NCBI RefSeq assembly: GCF_008806385.1
Contig: NZ_VZZK01000026.1
Location: 1-64,000, forward strand
DNA length: 64,000 nt
Direction: 5' to 3'
DNA from: Methylobacterium soli
GTDB lineage: Bacteria > Pseudomonadota > Alphaproteobacteria > Rhizobiales > Beijerinckiaceae
Both the position numbers and the translations under genes were made by a program. The notes under the pieces were generated by a model, which had not been told where the DNA came from, searched no databases, and saw only the letters and a program-made list of their open reading frames with translations. Each line of letters begins with the position of its first letter. Within the stretch, counting starts at the first letter, position 1. Shown here one piece after another: positions 16,658 to 25,003 of the stretch.

Positions 16658-17572
16658 TCACACGCGCCGGTCGAGGAAGGCGCGCATCAGGGTGTGGGCG
16701 ATGGCCATGGCGGGGGGGACGCCGTAGCCCTCCGGGTGGGTGCCGGCCATCATGGCGGCGAGCTCGTCGCGGGGGAACCAGCGGGCATCGGCGAGCTCGA
16801 CCGGGTCGATCGTGATGGCCTCGCTCTCGGCCTCGGCGATGCAGCCGATCATCAGCGAGGACGGGAAGGGCCAGGGCTGCGAGGCGTGGTAGGCCACCGC
16901 GCCGATGCGGATGCCGGTCTCCTCGAAGCTCTCGCGGCGCACCGCCGCCTCGATGGTCTCGCCGGGCTCGAGAAAGCCCGCGAGGCAGGAATACATCCCC
17001 TCCCGGAAGCGCGGCGAGCGGCCCAGCAGGCAGGCATCGCCCCGGCGGATCAGCATGATCACCACCGGGTCGGTGCGGGGGAAATGGTGCGCCTCGCAGG
17101 TCGGGCATTCCCGCCGGAAGCCGCCGGCCCGCAGGCGCGTGGCGGTGCCGCAATTGGCGCAGAAGCCGTGGCGGGCATGCCAGGCCAGCAGCGACTTGGC
17201 GGTGGCGAGCAGCCCGAGCTCGTGGGCCGCCACGGCGCCCTCGGCCGCGATCGCGCGCAGGTCGAGGGTGCGGAAGGCCGCATCCGCCTCGAAACCGTCC
17301 GCGGCCTCCGGGGGAATCGCGGCGGCGAAGACGGGCGCGCCGTCGAGGCGCCCGAGGAACAGCGTGAAGGCGCGCTCCGGCGCCCGCGCGGCCGCCGCCC
17401 CGTCGAGGACGGCGCTGCCCGGTTGGGCCAGCACGACCCGGTCGCCCGCGAGCAGCACGAAGCGCGCGCCAGCGGTCTCGGGGCTGGGCACCGCGGATTC
17501 GTCCTGCTCGGCCGAGTGCCGCTGGAGCCGGCTCTGGGCGTAGCCGAGCGCCGCGAGAGGATCCTGCGCCAT
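16658..17572 (-). CDS. nudC: NAD+ diphosphatase / mRNA deNADding Nudix enzyme
   Basis: A 304-residue NudC. A zinc ribbon uses Cys 138, 141, 156 and 159 (CANC and CPTC). The Nudix box GFLEPGETIEAAVRRESFEETGI covers about residues 199-221. The NudC-specific motif SQPWPFPSS follows at 231-239. These enzymes cleave NAD(H) and remove NAD caps from RNA 5' ends. A HIT-family gene lies 3 bases upstream on the same strand, so the two are almost certainly co-transcribed, a sensible pairing of two nucleotide hydrolases. Confidence 0.93.
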   Translation of the reverse strand: MAQDPLAALGYAQSRLQRHSAEQDESAVPSPETAGARFVLLAGDRVVLAQPGSAVLDGAAAARAPERAFTLFLGRLDGAPVFAAAIPPEAADGFEADAAFRTLDLRAIAAEGAVAAHELGLLATAKSLLAWHARHGFCANCGTATRLRAGGFRRECPTCEAHHFPRTDPVVIMLIRRGDACLLGRSPRFREGMYSCLAGFLEPGETIEAAVRRESFEETGIRIGAVAYHASQPWPFPSSLMIGCIAEAESEAITIDPVELADARWFPRDELAAMMAGTHPEGYGVPPAMAIAHTLMRAFLDRRV

Positions 17573-17575
17573 GCC

Positions 17576-17992
17576 TCAGGCTGCCGCGAACAGGGCGGCG
17601 GCGCGCTCGACGAACTGCGCGCGGGCATGGGCCGGGTAGGGCCGGCGCTCGCCGTGGCCCCAGACCGGGCCGGGCCAGGCCGGATCGGAGCGGAAGCGCC
17701 CGACCACGTGGACATGGAGCTGCGCCACCACGTTGCCGAGCGCCGCGACATTGACCTTGTCGGGCCGCGACAACGCCTGCATCACCCCGGCGGCGATCCG
17801 GATCTCGTCCCAGAGATCGGCCGCGTCGGTCGCGCCGAGATCGGTGATCTCGCTGGCGCCCGCGCGCCGCGGCACCAGGATCAGCCAGGGGAAGCGGGCG
17901 TCGTCCATCAGGAGGACACAGGAGAGCGCGAGGTCGCCCACCAGGACGGTGTCGGCGGCGAGGCGCGGGTCGAGGGCGAAGTCTGGCTGCAT
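17576..17992 (-). CDS. HIT-family nucleotide hydrolase/transferase
   Basis: A 138-residue histidine-triad protein. The catalytic motif is present near residues 90-97 as QLHVHVVGRF, in the HxHxxx form common to this bacterial subgroup rather than a full HxHxH. Other family landmarks are the early LSCVLLMDDARFPWLILVPRR and KVNVAALGNVV. HIT proteins hydrolyse or transfer nucleoside phosphates; the exact substrate is unknown. The end is 3 bases from the nudC start, which implies one operon. Confidence 0.87.
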   Translation of the reverse strand: MQPDFALDPRLAADTVLVGDLALSCVLLMDDARFPWLILVPRRAGASEITDLGATDAADLWDEIRIAAGVMQALSRPDKVNVAALGNVVAQLHVHVVGRFRSDPAWPGPVWGHGERRPYPAHARAQFVERAAALFAAA

Positions 17993-18130
17993 CGCGCCAG
18001 CATGTAGCGCGCTTTCGCCACCCGTGGAGCCCCAGCCCGGTCGCGAGACCGCGATGCGGTTCCGGCGACGTGGAGGCGCGATCCCGGCCGGGGGCCGCGC
18101 GTCGCGCCGGATCCCCGATGCGCGGCCGCG

Positions 18131-18745
18131 CTAGAAGGCCGGGACGGCCCCCCGGCGGCCGACGACGACGAGGTCGGCCTCGAGGTCTCCCTTCCGGCCC
18201 GGATGGGCCTGCGCCACCGTCTCGGCCCCCTCGACGAGGAGCGCCTTCTCGCCCGGCACCGCCTGGGTGACGCGCGCATCCGCCGGGACCCGGACGCTGC
18301 GCGTGCCGCCCTCGAAGCGGAGCGTGACCATGCGCGCGTCCTCCCCCGAGAGGCCGTCGACCCAGCCCGTCGTCAGCGTCTCGGCGCCCTTCTCCGCCCA
18401 GGGGCGGTGCCCGGCGAGGTAGCCCCGCAGCGAGGGCGCGTAGAGGGTCACCTCCCGGGCCGTCAGGCCGCCCCCGGAGGCCGGGACCGTGAGGGCGCCG
18501 AGATAGCTCTCGGGCTTGATGTCGCGGACCTTGGCATCCGTCACGGAGAGGAGCGTCGTGCGGCGCGAGAGCCGCATCGTCACGGCGGCGCCGGCTTGGC
18601 TGCGCAGCGTCAGGAGGTCGTCGTCGCGGCTCACGATGGTGCCGCTGTAGCGGGTCTCGGCCGGCTCGGCCGCGGCGGCCGTGACGAGGAGGCTCAGGAC
18701 GGCGAGGGCGGGCGCTGCCCGCCGGGTCAGGGTGGCGAGGATCAC
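18131..18745 (-). CDS. Secreted protein of unknown function
   Basis: A 204-residue protein with a signal peptide (hydrophobic ALAVLSLLVTAAAA, cleavage near AEP). The mature part begins RYSGTIVSRDDDLLTLRSQAGAAVTMRLSRRTTLL, an OB-like run of short strands similar in style to DUF5666 proteins, followed by KPESYLGALTVPASGGGL. I do not recognise a precise family. The order of strands (a gene-encoded metal-free beta sheet, no cysteines) suggests a small periplasmic beta-protein. It stands alone between the HIT gene and a chemoreceptor. Confidence 0.7.
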   Translation of the reverse strand: MILATLTRRAAPALAVLSLLVTAAAAEPAETRYSGTIVSRDDDLLTLRSQAGAAVTMRLSRRTTLLSVTDAKVRDIKPESYLGALTVPASGGGLTAREVTLYAPSLRGYLAGHRPWAEKGAETLTTGWVDGLSGEDARMVTLRFEGGTRSVRVPADARVTQAVPGEKALLVEGAETVAQAHPGRKGDLEADLVVVGRRGAVPAF

Positions 18746-18834
18746 GCGTCAGGTCTCCGGGGGGGGGCTCCGAGGGGCCGACACGAAGCCGGGCCGTGCG
18801 GCAACCGGGCTCGGGCGCCCGAGGTTCCGCCCCC

Positions 18835-18879
18835 GTCCGTCGCGCCCCGGTCCGTCGCGCCCTTGTCCGTCGCCTCCCT
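18835..18879. repeat. 15-bp tandem repeat, three copies
   Basis: GTCCGTCGCGCCCCG recurs, with small changes, starting at 18835, 18850 and 18865. It lies just downstream of the chemoreceptor stop. The period is a multiple of three although the DNA is non-coding. Confidence 0.7.
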
Positions 18880-18885
18880 GCCCGC

Positions 18886-20346
18886 TCACCCGGCCTTGAG
18901 GAACTCCTCGATGCTGCCGTGCAGCTGCGTGGCGCGCTGGGCGAGGTTGAGGGCCACGCCCTTGACCGCCTCGGCGAGGTTGCCGGTCTCGTGCGCGGCC
19001 GCGGAGACCCCGCCGATATTGTCGGTCATCTCGACCGTGGAGGCCGCCTGCTCCTCGACCGCGGTGGCGATCGCCGCGGTCAGCCGGGACAGCTCCTCGA
19101 CCGCGCCGGTGATGGTCCGGATGGTGTCGACGGCCCGTCCGGTGGCGTTCTGGATGGCCAGGACCTGCTGGGTGATGTCGTCGGTGGCCTTGGCGGTCTG
19201 CGCGGCCAGGATCTTGACCTCGCTCGCCACCACGGCGAAGCCCCGCCCCGCCTCGCCGGCCCGCGCCGCCTCGATGGTGGCGTTGAGCGCCAGCAGGTTG
19301 GTCTGGTCGGCGATGGACTTGATCATCCCGACCAAGTTCTCGACCTGGCCGGCATTCTCCGAGAGCGTCCGCATGGTGGCGTCCGTCGTGCCCGCCTGGG
19401 CGGCGATCTGCTGGGCCCGCTCGGAGACGCGCCCGACCCGCTCGGAGATCTCCTGGATCGCGCGGGTCATCTGCTCGGAGCCCGCCGCCACCGAGGCCGC
19501 GCGCTCCCGCGCCCCGCCGGCCGAGCGGGTCAGCCCCTCGGCCGAGTCCCGCATCTCCTGGGCGGCGGCGTTAACGATCTCGACCACCTGCGAGACCTCC
19601 GAGGCCATCTGGACCTGCCCGGTGACGATCGACCAGGTGAGCATCGGCCCGATATAGCTGTCGTCGGGTCCGGTGATGGCCGAGACCTGCAGCTCCAGGA
19701 CCTCCGAGCCGAGCCGGATCCTGGTCCGGTGCGGCAGGCGGCTCGGATCGGCCAGCATCGAGCGCTGGTACTTCAGGGTCTGGTGGAAGACGTCGAAGGA
19801 GGTGCCCAGCATGTCGGCGATCTTGATCGGCAGGTGCTGCTCGATCGGCGCCAGGGTCGTGCGGGAGGTGGTGTTGAGATAGTTGATGCGGAAATCGTTC
19901 TCCGGGTCGGCCGTCATCACGGCCACCGGCATCCGGTCGATCATGCTGATGAGGCGGTTCGACGCGATCGTCTTGGCGGTGATGTCGGTGGCGAACTTGA
20001 TCACGCCCTTCGGATGGCCCTTGGGGTCGAGGAGCGGCTTGTAGATCGCCTCCAGCCAGATCGGCGCGCCCTTCTTGTTCCGCCTCAGGAACTCGCCGGC
20101 CTGCGGCTCGCCCCGGCGCAGCCCGGACCAGAACGCCGCGTAGGCGCCGGAGGCGGCCTCGTTCGGCTCGACGAAGATCCGGTGATGGCGTCCCTGGATC
20201 TCGTCGAGGCCGTAGCCCATGGTCTTCAGGAAATTCGCGTTGGCGGTCAGGATCGTGCCGTCGAGCGCGAACTCGATGACCGCGAAGGAGCTGTCGAAGG
20301 CCTGAAGCCTGGCCAGGATGTCGTGAGGGATGGATCTGGAGAACAT
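18886..20346 (-). CDS. Soluble PAS-domain chemoreceptor
   Basis: A 486-residue methyl-accepting chemotaxis protein without membrane segments. Two PAS domains come first (about 15-130, with [22 protein letters not shown] and [22 protein letters not shown]; about 135-250, with [20 protein letters not shown]). A coiled-coil signalling domain follows, with the hairpin tip [30 protein letters not shown]. Such receptors sense a cytoplasmic or redox-type signal, often through flavin or haem in the PAS, and control CheA. No other chemotaxis gene is nearby. The last residues (EEFLKAG) carry no pentapeptide for methyltransferase binding. Confidence 0.92.
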   Translation of the reverse strand: MFSRSIPHDILARLQAFDSSFAVIEFALDGTILTANANFLKTMGYGLDEIQGRHHRIFVEPNEAASGAYAAFWSGLRRGEPQAGEFLRRNKKGAPIWLEAIYKPLLDPKGHPKGVIKFATDITAKTIASNRLISMIDRMPVAVMTADPENDFRINYLNTTSRTTLAPIEQHLPIKIADMLGTSFDVFHQTLKYQRSMLADPSRLPHRTRIRLGSEVLELQVSAITGPDDSYIGPMLTWSIVTGQVQMASEVSQVVEIVNAAAQEMRDSAEGLTRSAGGARERAASVAAGSEQMTRAIQEISERVGRVSERAQQIAAQAGTTDATMRTLSENAGQVENLVGMIKSIADQTNLLALNATIEAARAGEAGRGFAVVASEVKILAAQTAKATDDITQQVLAIQNATGRAVDTIRTITGAVEELSRLTAAIATAVEEQAASTVEMTDNIGGVSAAAHETGNLAEAVKGVALNLAQRATQLHGSIEEFLKAG

Positions 20347-20530
20347 CGGCGCCCTCGGCGGTGCAGACGACGAGGTATAGGACCCGCCCCGCTAAGGCTC
20401 CGCTAAGCTTAAACCCGGCGTGACTGGGCACTTCTCTGCCGTTTCGCGCTTTCCGGTTCCTCCGCCCGATCCGCGCGGACCCGTTTCCTGCCAGCGCCAG
20501 GCCGGGTCCCGCCGCCGGGGCGGCGCGCCC

Positions 20531-21394
20531 TCAATGCGCCATCAGCAGCGGCAGGTCGGCATGGGCCAGGAGGTGGCTCGTCGGGCCGCCGAAGATCATC
20601 TGGCGCAGGCGGCTCTGGGTGTAGGCGCCCTTGATCAGGAGGTCGCAGCCGAAGTCCTTGGCCTCGGACAGGAAGGTCTCGCCGGGGGTGCGCCGGCCCG
20701 CCGGCAGCGCCCGCCAATCCGCCTCGACGCCCTCGCAGGCGAGCGAGCGGGCGAGGTCCTCGGCGCTCGGGCCCGGCACGGTGCCGCCCTCGACGCTGAC
20801 GACGCGGACGCGCTGGGCCGCGTGCAGGAACGGCATCGCGAAGGCGACCGCCCGGGCCGTCTCGGTGGAGCCGTTCCAGGCGATGAGGACCGCCTCGCCG
20901 AGGCTCGCCGGCGCGGTTGGCGGAGCGAGGAGGATGGGGCGCCCGCCCTCGAACAGGGCGGTCTCGAAGGTGGTCATCCGGGGCGAGCCGTCGTCGGAGC
21001 CGGGGCGCCCGACCACGGTCGCGGAGAACAGCCGGGCATACTGGCCCAGGAAGGCGTCGCCCGCCGGCACGTCCTGGCGCCAGCGATAGCGGGGGCCGGC
21101 CGCCGCCACGTTCTCGGGCAGGCAAACCCCGTCGCGGGCATGGCGCGGGATGGCGGCGCCCTCCATGGCGGCGACGAAGCGGGTGCCCGCCTCCTCGGCC
21201 TCGACGCGGTCGGCCTCCTCGTCGCGCAGCCACGTCATGCCGCCCACCATGTCGACGGGGACGTATTCGGCGAGCGCGGGACGCAGGGAGACGCCCTCGA
21301 TCAGGCTGCCGAAGCGGCGCGCCGTCAGCATCGCTGTCTCGAACACGGAGGGGAGCGCATCGTGGAGCGCGACCGGTACGAGCAGGGTCTTCAT
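20531..21394 (-). CDS. Universal stress protein family
   Basis: A 287-residue protein made of a degenerate N-terminal and a better conserved C-terminal Usp domain. The end LIKGAYTQSRLRQMIFGGPTSHLLAHADLPLLMAH follows the Usp pattern GxxG-x9-G-S/T of the nucleotide-binding loop. The N-terminus MKTLLVPVALHD is typical. Usp proteins bind ATP or other small ligands and support survival under starvation or stress. It stands alone on the minus strand; no EcfG-type promoter was found in the 58-base gap upstream. Confidence 0.88.
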   Translation of the reverse strand: MKTLLVPVALHDALPSVFETAMLTARRFGSLIEGVSLRPALAEYVPVDMVGGMTWLRDEEADRVEAEEAGTRFVAAMEGAAIPRHARDGVCLPENVAAAGPRYRWRQDVPAGDAFLGQYARLFSATVVGRPGSDDGSPRMTTFETALFEGGRPILLAPPTAPASLGEAVLIAWNGSTETARAVAFAMPFLHAAQRVRVVSVEGGTVPGPSAEDLARSLACEGVEADWRALPAGRRTPGETFLSEAKDFGCDLLIKGAYTQSRLRQMIFGGPTSHLLAHADLPLLMAH

Positions 21395-21452
21395 CGCCTC
21401 ACCTCACCAACATTCCGCAACCGCCCCGCAGGCCGTCTCGTTCGGCCGGAGG

Positions 21453-22640
21453 CTAGTGCCGTTTGGGCCGGCGGGGAACTCGCTGTGCGCCCGCGCTCAC
21501 ACGGTTTTTCGCGCCCCCCCCGATGCGCCGGTCCCCCGGATCGAGGCGTGCGCGCGCCCACGCGGTCAGCGGGCGCTCCACCAGCCGGTGGACCAGGAGG
21601 GCCGCCGGCACCGTCAGGGCGAGCATCAGGGCAAGGCTCCCCCAGGGACCGAGGACCGGCCCGAGGCCGAGGCGCAGGAGCGCCTCCCTGACCCCGCGCA
21701 GCACGAAGGGATGCGTGAGGTAGAGGGCGTAGGAGGCGTCCCCGACGGCGGCGGCCCAGCGCAGCGGCGCGGAGACCCGTGCCCCCGCCGGCTCGTCCCG
21801 CGCGGCCTGCATCGTCCGTCCCGCCGCGCGCGGCCGGCCGAGGGCGGCGGCAGCCACCAGGAGGGAGGCCGGCACCCCGTAGGCGAGGGGGCGCAGGAAG
21901 CCCGTGGCCTCGCCGAGGAGCGGGTCGGCGAGGGCGAGGCCCGCCACCCCCGTGAGCGCGAGGCCGAGGCGGACCGGCCCCGCGAGCCGCACCCCTTCCC
22001 CGCGGGCGAGGCCGAGGGCGGCCCCGAGCGCGAATTCGAGGATGATCGGATTCGTCCAGAAGGCGAGGGGCAGCGCCAGGTCGGGCGCGAGGGCGTTCAC
22101 CAGGGCGAGGAGGCCGAGGGCGGCCAGGATCCACGCCACCGCCCCGCGCCGCCGCCAGCCGAGGCCGAGGGCGAAGAGGGCGTAGAAGAACATCTCGCAA
22201 TTGAGCGTCCAGCCGAGGGTGTAGAGGGGCTGCGGCGTCCCGTCCGGCCGCAGGGCCGGCCAGAACAGGAACGAGGCCGCGACGTAGAAGGGCTCCAGCA
22301 GGTCGGCGCTCCCCGCCCCGAGCATCCCCGGCGCCGCGAGGGCGAGCCCGAGATAGAGGGCGGTGACGAGCCAGTAGAGCGGCACCACCCGGGCGACGCG
22401 GTGGGCGAGGAAATATGTCCGCGCCCCCGGCTGGCCGTAGAGGGGGGCGGCCGCGTGCACGATGATGAAGCCCGAGATCACGAAGAACACGTCGACGCCC
22501 GCCGCCCAGGGCAGGAGCGTGCTCGGGACGAAGGCCTGGCCGGTCCGGGCCGCGAGCAGGCCGGCCTCGTTCTGGGCGTGGTGGGTCGCCACCAGCAGGG
22601 CGGCCGCCGCCCGCAGGATCTGGACCAGGATGAGCTTCAC
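21453..22640 (-). CDS. Acyltransferase 3 family membrane protein
   Basis: A 395-residue integral membrane acyltransferase (ExoZ/OafA type) with about ten hydrophobic segments. Typical landmarks are the N-terminal LRAAAALLVATHHAQNE (with the conserved His), GVDVFFVISGFIIVHA, RVARVVPLYWLVT and the late YALYLTHPFVL. This family transfers acetyl or other acyl groups to cell-surface sugars. No polysaccharide genes surround it, so the substrate is unknown. The hydrophilic tail (KNRVSAGAQRVPRRPKRH) is cytoplasmic. Confidence 0.88.
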   Translation of the reverse strand: MKLILVQILRAAAALLVATHHAQNEAGLLAARTGQAFVPSTLLPWAAGVDVFFVISGFIIVHAAAPLYGQPGARTYFLAHRVARVVPLYWLVTALYLGLALAAPGMLGAGSADLLEPFYVAASFLFWPALRPDGTPQPLYTLGWTLNCEMFFYALFALGLGWRRRGAVAWILAALGLLALVNALAPDLALPLAFWTNPIILEFALGAALGLARGEGVRLAGPVRLGLALTGVAGLALADPLLGEATGFLRPLAYGVPASLLVAAAALGRPRAAGRTMQAARDEPAGARVSAPLRWAAAVGDASYALYLTHPFVLRGVREALLRLGLGPVLGPWGSLALMLALTVPAALLVHRLVERPLTAWARARLDPGDRRIGGGAKNRVSAGAQRVPRRPKRH

Positions 22641-22755
22641 GCCGCAGGTCCCGTTAGGGCGCGACAGGGCTCGCCAGGCTTGGGACGCGCGCGCAGCAAG
22701 GTCAAGCTTGCGTTCGGTCCGGTCGCATCCAAGGAAATAAGCCCCAAATTCTCTA

Positions 22756-22780
22756 GGAACAAAGCCAGGCTCGCCCCGTT
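22756..22780 (+). promoter_or_regulatory. Candidate EcfG general-stress promoter for the DUF4142 gene
   Basis: GGAAC at 22756 and CGTT at 22777 are separated by 16 bases, matching the EcfG consensus. It points at the DUF4142 gene whose start lies 104 bases further on, and no other gene lies between. Confidence 0.5.
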
Positions 22781-22884
22781 GACGGCCAGAAGTGCTTTCC
22801 GAGGCACCGACTGATCATGGTCTGACTGATCACAGGTCGTCCGAGCCGGAACTGTACGTCGACAACCATTCATTGAGGTTCGAT

Positions 22885-23589
22885 ATGTTTAAGAAATACG
22901 CCGCCATGTCCGCACTCCTGGTCGCCGTCTCCACCCCGGCGATGGCCCAGGGCATGGGCGATTTCCGCCTCCAGGCGATGCAGGCCAACGCCTTCGAGAT
23001 CCAGTCGAGCCAGATCGCGCTGTCGAAGTCCCGCAACCCCGCGATCCGCAACTACGCCCAGCACGCGATCCGCGACCACCGCGCCGCCAACGTGGCTCTG
23101 GCCGGCGGCGAGCGCGACTACGTGGCGGCCAATGGCGGCCCGGTCGGCGGCCTGATCGGCGCGCCCCTCGCGGTGGCGGGCGGCGCGGTCGGCGCGGCCA
23201 CGGGCGCGGCGGCCGGTGTCGTCGGCGGCACCCTCTCGGGCGGCCCGGTCGGCGGCCTCGAGGGCCTCGGCTCGGGCGCGCAGCGCGGCGCGGCGGCCGG
23301 TGCCGGCCTCGCCCGGGGCGATGTCGACGCCACGGCAGGCACCACCATCGTGCAGCCGAACCCGGAGCAGCAGGCGATGCTCGCCGAGCTCGCCCAGACG
23401 CCCCCCGGCGCGCGCTTCGACCGCGTCTACACCCAGCAGCAGCTGGCGGCCCACCAGATGACCCTCGGCATGACGCAGGCCTACGCCGCGTCGGGCCCGA
23501 ACCCGGCCCTGCGCAACTACGCCCAGCAGGCCCTGCCGGTGCTGCAGGAGCATTACGCGATGGCCCAGCGCCTGCCCGGCGCCCGCTGA
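22885..23589 (+). CDS. Secreted DUF4142 protein interrupted by a glycine-zipper stretch
   Basis: A 234-residue exported protein. Residues 1-21 are a signal peptide (MFKKYAAMSALLVAVSTPAM, cleavage after AQ or MAQ). Residues 26-70 look like the first half of a DUF4142 helical bundle (FRLQAMQANAFEIQSSQIAL, NPAIRNYAQHAIRDHRAAN). Residues 161-230 look like the second half (LAAHQMTLGMTQAYAASGPN, ALRNYAQQALPVLQEHYAMA). Between them lie about 60 residues rich in Gly and Ala (GGPVGGLIGAPLAVAGGAVG and similar), a glycine-zipper pattern that can insert in or coat membranes. DUF4142 is often stress-induced; a candidate EcfG promoter precedes the gene. The ATG at 22885 sits directly before the signal peptide. 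Confidence 0.82.
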   Translation: MFKKYAAMSALLVAVSTPAMAQGMGDFRLQAMQANAFEIQSSQIALSKSRNPAIRNYAQHAIRDHRAANVALAGGERDYVAANGGPVGGLIGAPLAVAGGAVGAATGAAAGVVGGTLSGGPVGGLEGLGSGAQRGAAAGAGLARGDVDATAGTTIVQPNPEQQAMLAELAQTPPGARFDRVYTQQQLAAHQMTLGMTQAYAASGPNPALRNYAQQALPVLQEHYAMAQRLPGAR

Positions 23590-23602
23590 GCGGCCGGAAT
23601 CG

Positions 23603-23639
23603 ATCCAGGGCCGCCACGGCCCTATCCAGGGCCGCCGGG
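23603..23639. repeat. 21-bp tandem repeat, two copies
   Basis: ATCCAGGGCCGCC recurs at 23603 and 23624, a spacing of 21 bases, right after the DUF4142 stop codon and before the terminator. Confidence 0.6.
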
Positions 23640-23668
23640 GAATTTCCTCCGGCGAGCCCCGACCGGAC

Positions 23669-23694
23669 ACGGCGGGCCTCGGGCCCGCCGTTTT
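23669..23694 (+). terminator. Rho-independent terminator after the DUF4142 gene
   Basis: ACGGCGGGCC and GGCCCGCCGT form a perfect 10-bp stem around a TCG loop, followed by TTTT (its first T closing the stem). It lies 80 bases after the DUF4142 stop and 15 bases before the stop of the opposing carbonic anhydrase gene, so it may act both ways. Confidence 0.8.
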
Positions 23695-23708
23695 CGTGCG
23701 CGGCGCGC

Positions 23709-24374
23709 TCAGGTGCAGCGGATCAGCGCGGACGGGCTGAGGCTCTGGCCGGCGCCGTCCGTGATCGTGGCGAAATCCCCCGTCTCGGGGTTGCGCACCA
23801 GGAGCTCGCCCGAGGCCACGCCGAAATGGGCGCCGTGCAGGCGCAGCGTGCCCGCCTCCACGCGCTCGCGCACGAACGGGAAGGTCAGCAGGTTCTCGAT
23901 GCTCTGGCTCACCATCGCGTGCTCCATGCGGGTGAGGTAGTCGGGGGCCGAGGAATCGCCGGCCTTCTCCTCGGCGGGCTTCACCAGCGAGACCCATTTG
24001 CCGATGAAGTTGCCCGACGAGAGCGGCTTCGCCTTGTTGGCGAAGGCCTTGATGCCGCCGCAGGTGGCATGGCCCAGCACCACGATGTGCTTCACCTCCA
24101 GCGCCTGAACGGCGAATTCGAGCGCCGCCGAGGTGCCGTGATACTCGCCGCCGGTCTCGTAGGGGGGCACGATGTTGGCGACGTTGCGGATCACGAACAG
24201 CTCGCCCGGGCCGACGTCGAAGATCACCTCCGGCGAGACGCGGCTGTCGCAGCAGCCGATCACGAGCACGTCCGGGTCCTGGGTCTTGGCGAGCTGGGCA
24301 TAGCGCCGGCTCTCGTTGGGGAATCGATTCTCCAGGAAGGCGCGGTAGCCTTCGGTCAGCTTTTCGGGAAACAT
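23709..24374 (-). CDS. Beta-class carbonic anhydrase
   Basis: A 221-residue beta-carbonic anhydrase, interconverting CO2 and bicarbonate. The zinc ligands are visible: Cys 41 and Asp 43 in GCCDSRVSPE, and His 102 and Cys 105 in GHATCGGIKA. Arg 45 completes the catalytic Asp-Arg dyad. Length and the start MFPEKLTEGYRAFLENRFPN match the family. Bicarbonate supply matters for carboxylations and pH balance. It is monocistronic; the next minus-strand gene upstream begins after a 77-base gap. Confidence 0.93.
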   Translation of the reverse strand: MFPEKLTEGYRAFLENRFPNESRRYAQLAKTQDPDVLVIGCCDSRVSPEVIFDVGPGELFVIRNVANIVPPYETGGEYHGTSAALEFAVQALEVKHIVVLGHATCGGIKAFANKAKPLSSGNFIGKWVSLVKPAEEKAGDSSAPDYLTRMEHAMVSQSIENLLTFPFVRERVEAGTLRLHGAHFGVASGELLVRNPETGDFATITDGAGQSLSPSALIRCT

Positions 24375-24451
24375 GCGGTCAATCTCCGGCCGTCGGTTCG
24401 GGTGTCAACGTAACGGCGTTGTCACTCCCATGTCCCGGCGCGGAGGCGGAC

Positions 24452-24991
24452 TCAAGCGCCGCGCCACGACAACGTGACCGGGGCCTCCGGGATATCCCCG
24501 GAGACGAGGCGCCGCGCGAGCCCGGCAAGCCCCGCCGGCTCGATACGCGCGCCGCTCGCCTCCAGCTCGGCCAGGCTCCACCAGCGGGTGCCGAGCACCG
24601 GGTTGTCCTCGGTCTCGGCGAGGCGGCCGGTGTCGATGCGGTCGTCGGGCAGCCGCACCAGGAAATAGCGCTCGCGGGCATCCCGCGGGGTCTTGAACAG
24701 GTGGAAGGGCCCGTCGCAGCGCCCGACTTCGGGGCCGATCTCGGCCTCGGCCACGCCGATCTCCTCCGACAATTCGCGGCGGCAGGCCTCCCTGTGGGTC
24801 TCGCCGGCCTCCAGCCCGCCGCCGGGCATGAACCAGAAGGTCCGGTCCTCCGGCCGCGCCGGATCGATCGGGCGCACCGCCTCGTAGGCGATGAGCAGGA
24901 GCCGGTCGGCCGGATCGAAGACCAGGGCGCGGGCGATGTGGCGCAGGGGCGGCGCGCTCGGGGTCGGGTTGGGGTTGGGCCGTTCGCTCAT
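24452..24991 (-). CDS. Nudix hydrolase
   Basis: A 179-residue Nudix protein. The Nudix box GGGLEAGETHREACRRELSEEIG fits the GX5EX7REUXEEXGU consensus, with the metal-binding Glu residues present. The N-terminal strand LRHIARALVFDPADRLLLIAYE and the late TRWWSLAELEASGARIEP are usual for nucleotide-clearing members. The specific substrate is unknown. The DUF429 gene lies 12 bases upstream on the same strand, so the two are probably co-transcribed. Confidence 0.87.
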   Translation of the reverse strand: MSERPNPNPTPSAPPLRHIARALVFDPADRLLLIAYEAVRPIDPARPEDRTFWFMPGGGLEAGETHREACRRELSEEIGVAEAEIGPEVGRCDGPFHLFKTPRDARERYFLVRLPDDRIDTGRLAETEDNPVLGTRWWSLAELEASGARIEPAGLAGLARRLVSGDIPEAPVTLSWRGA

Positions 24992-25003
24992 GCGCGAGAC
25001 CTA

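Noticed and set aside
18786-18830. Further EcfG-type promoter on the minus strand near 18.8 kb
   Set aside because: GGAAC is followed at the right distance by CGGT rather than CGTT.
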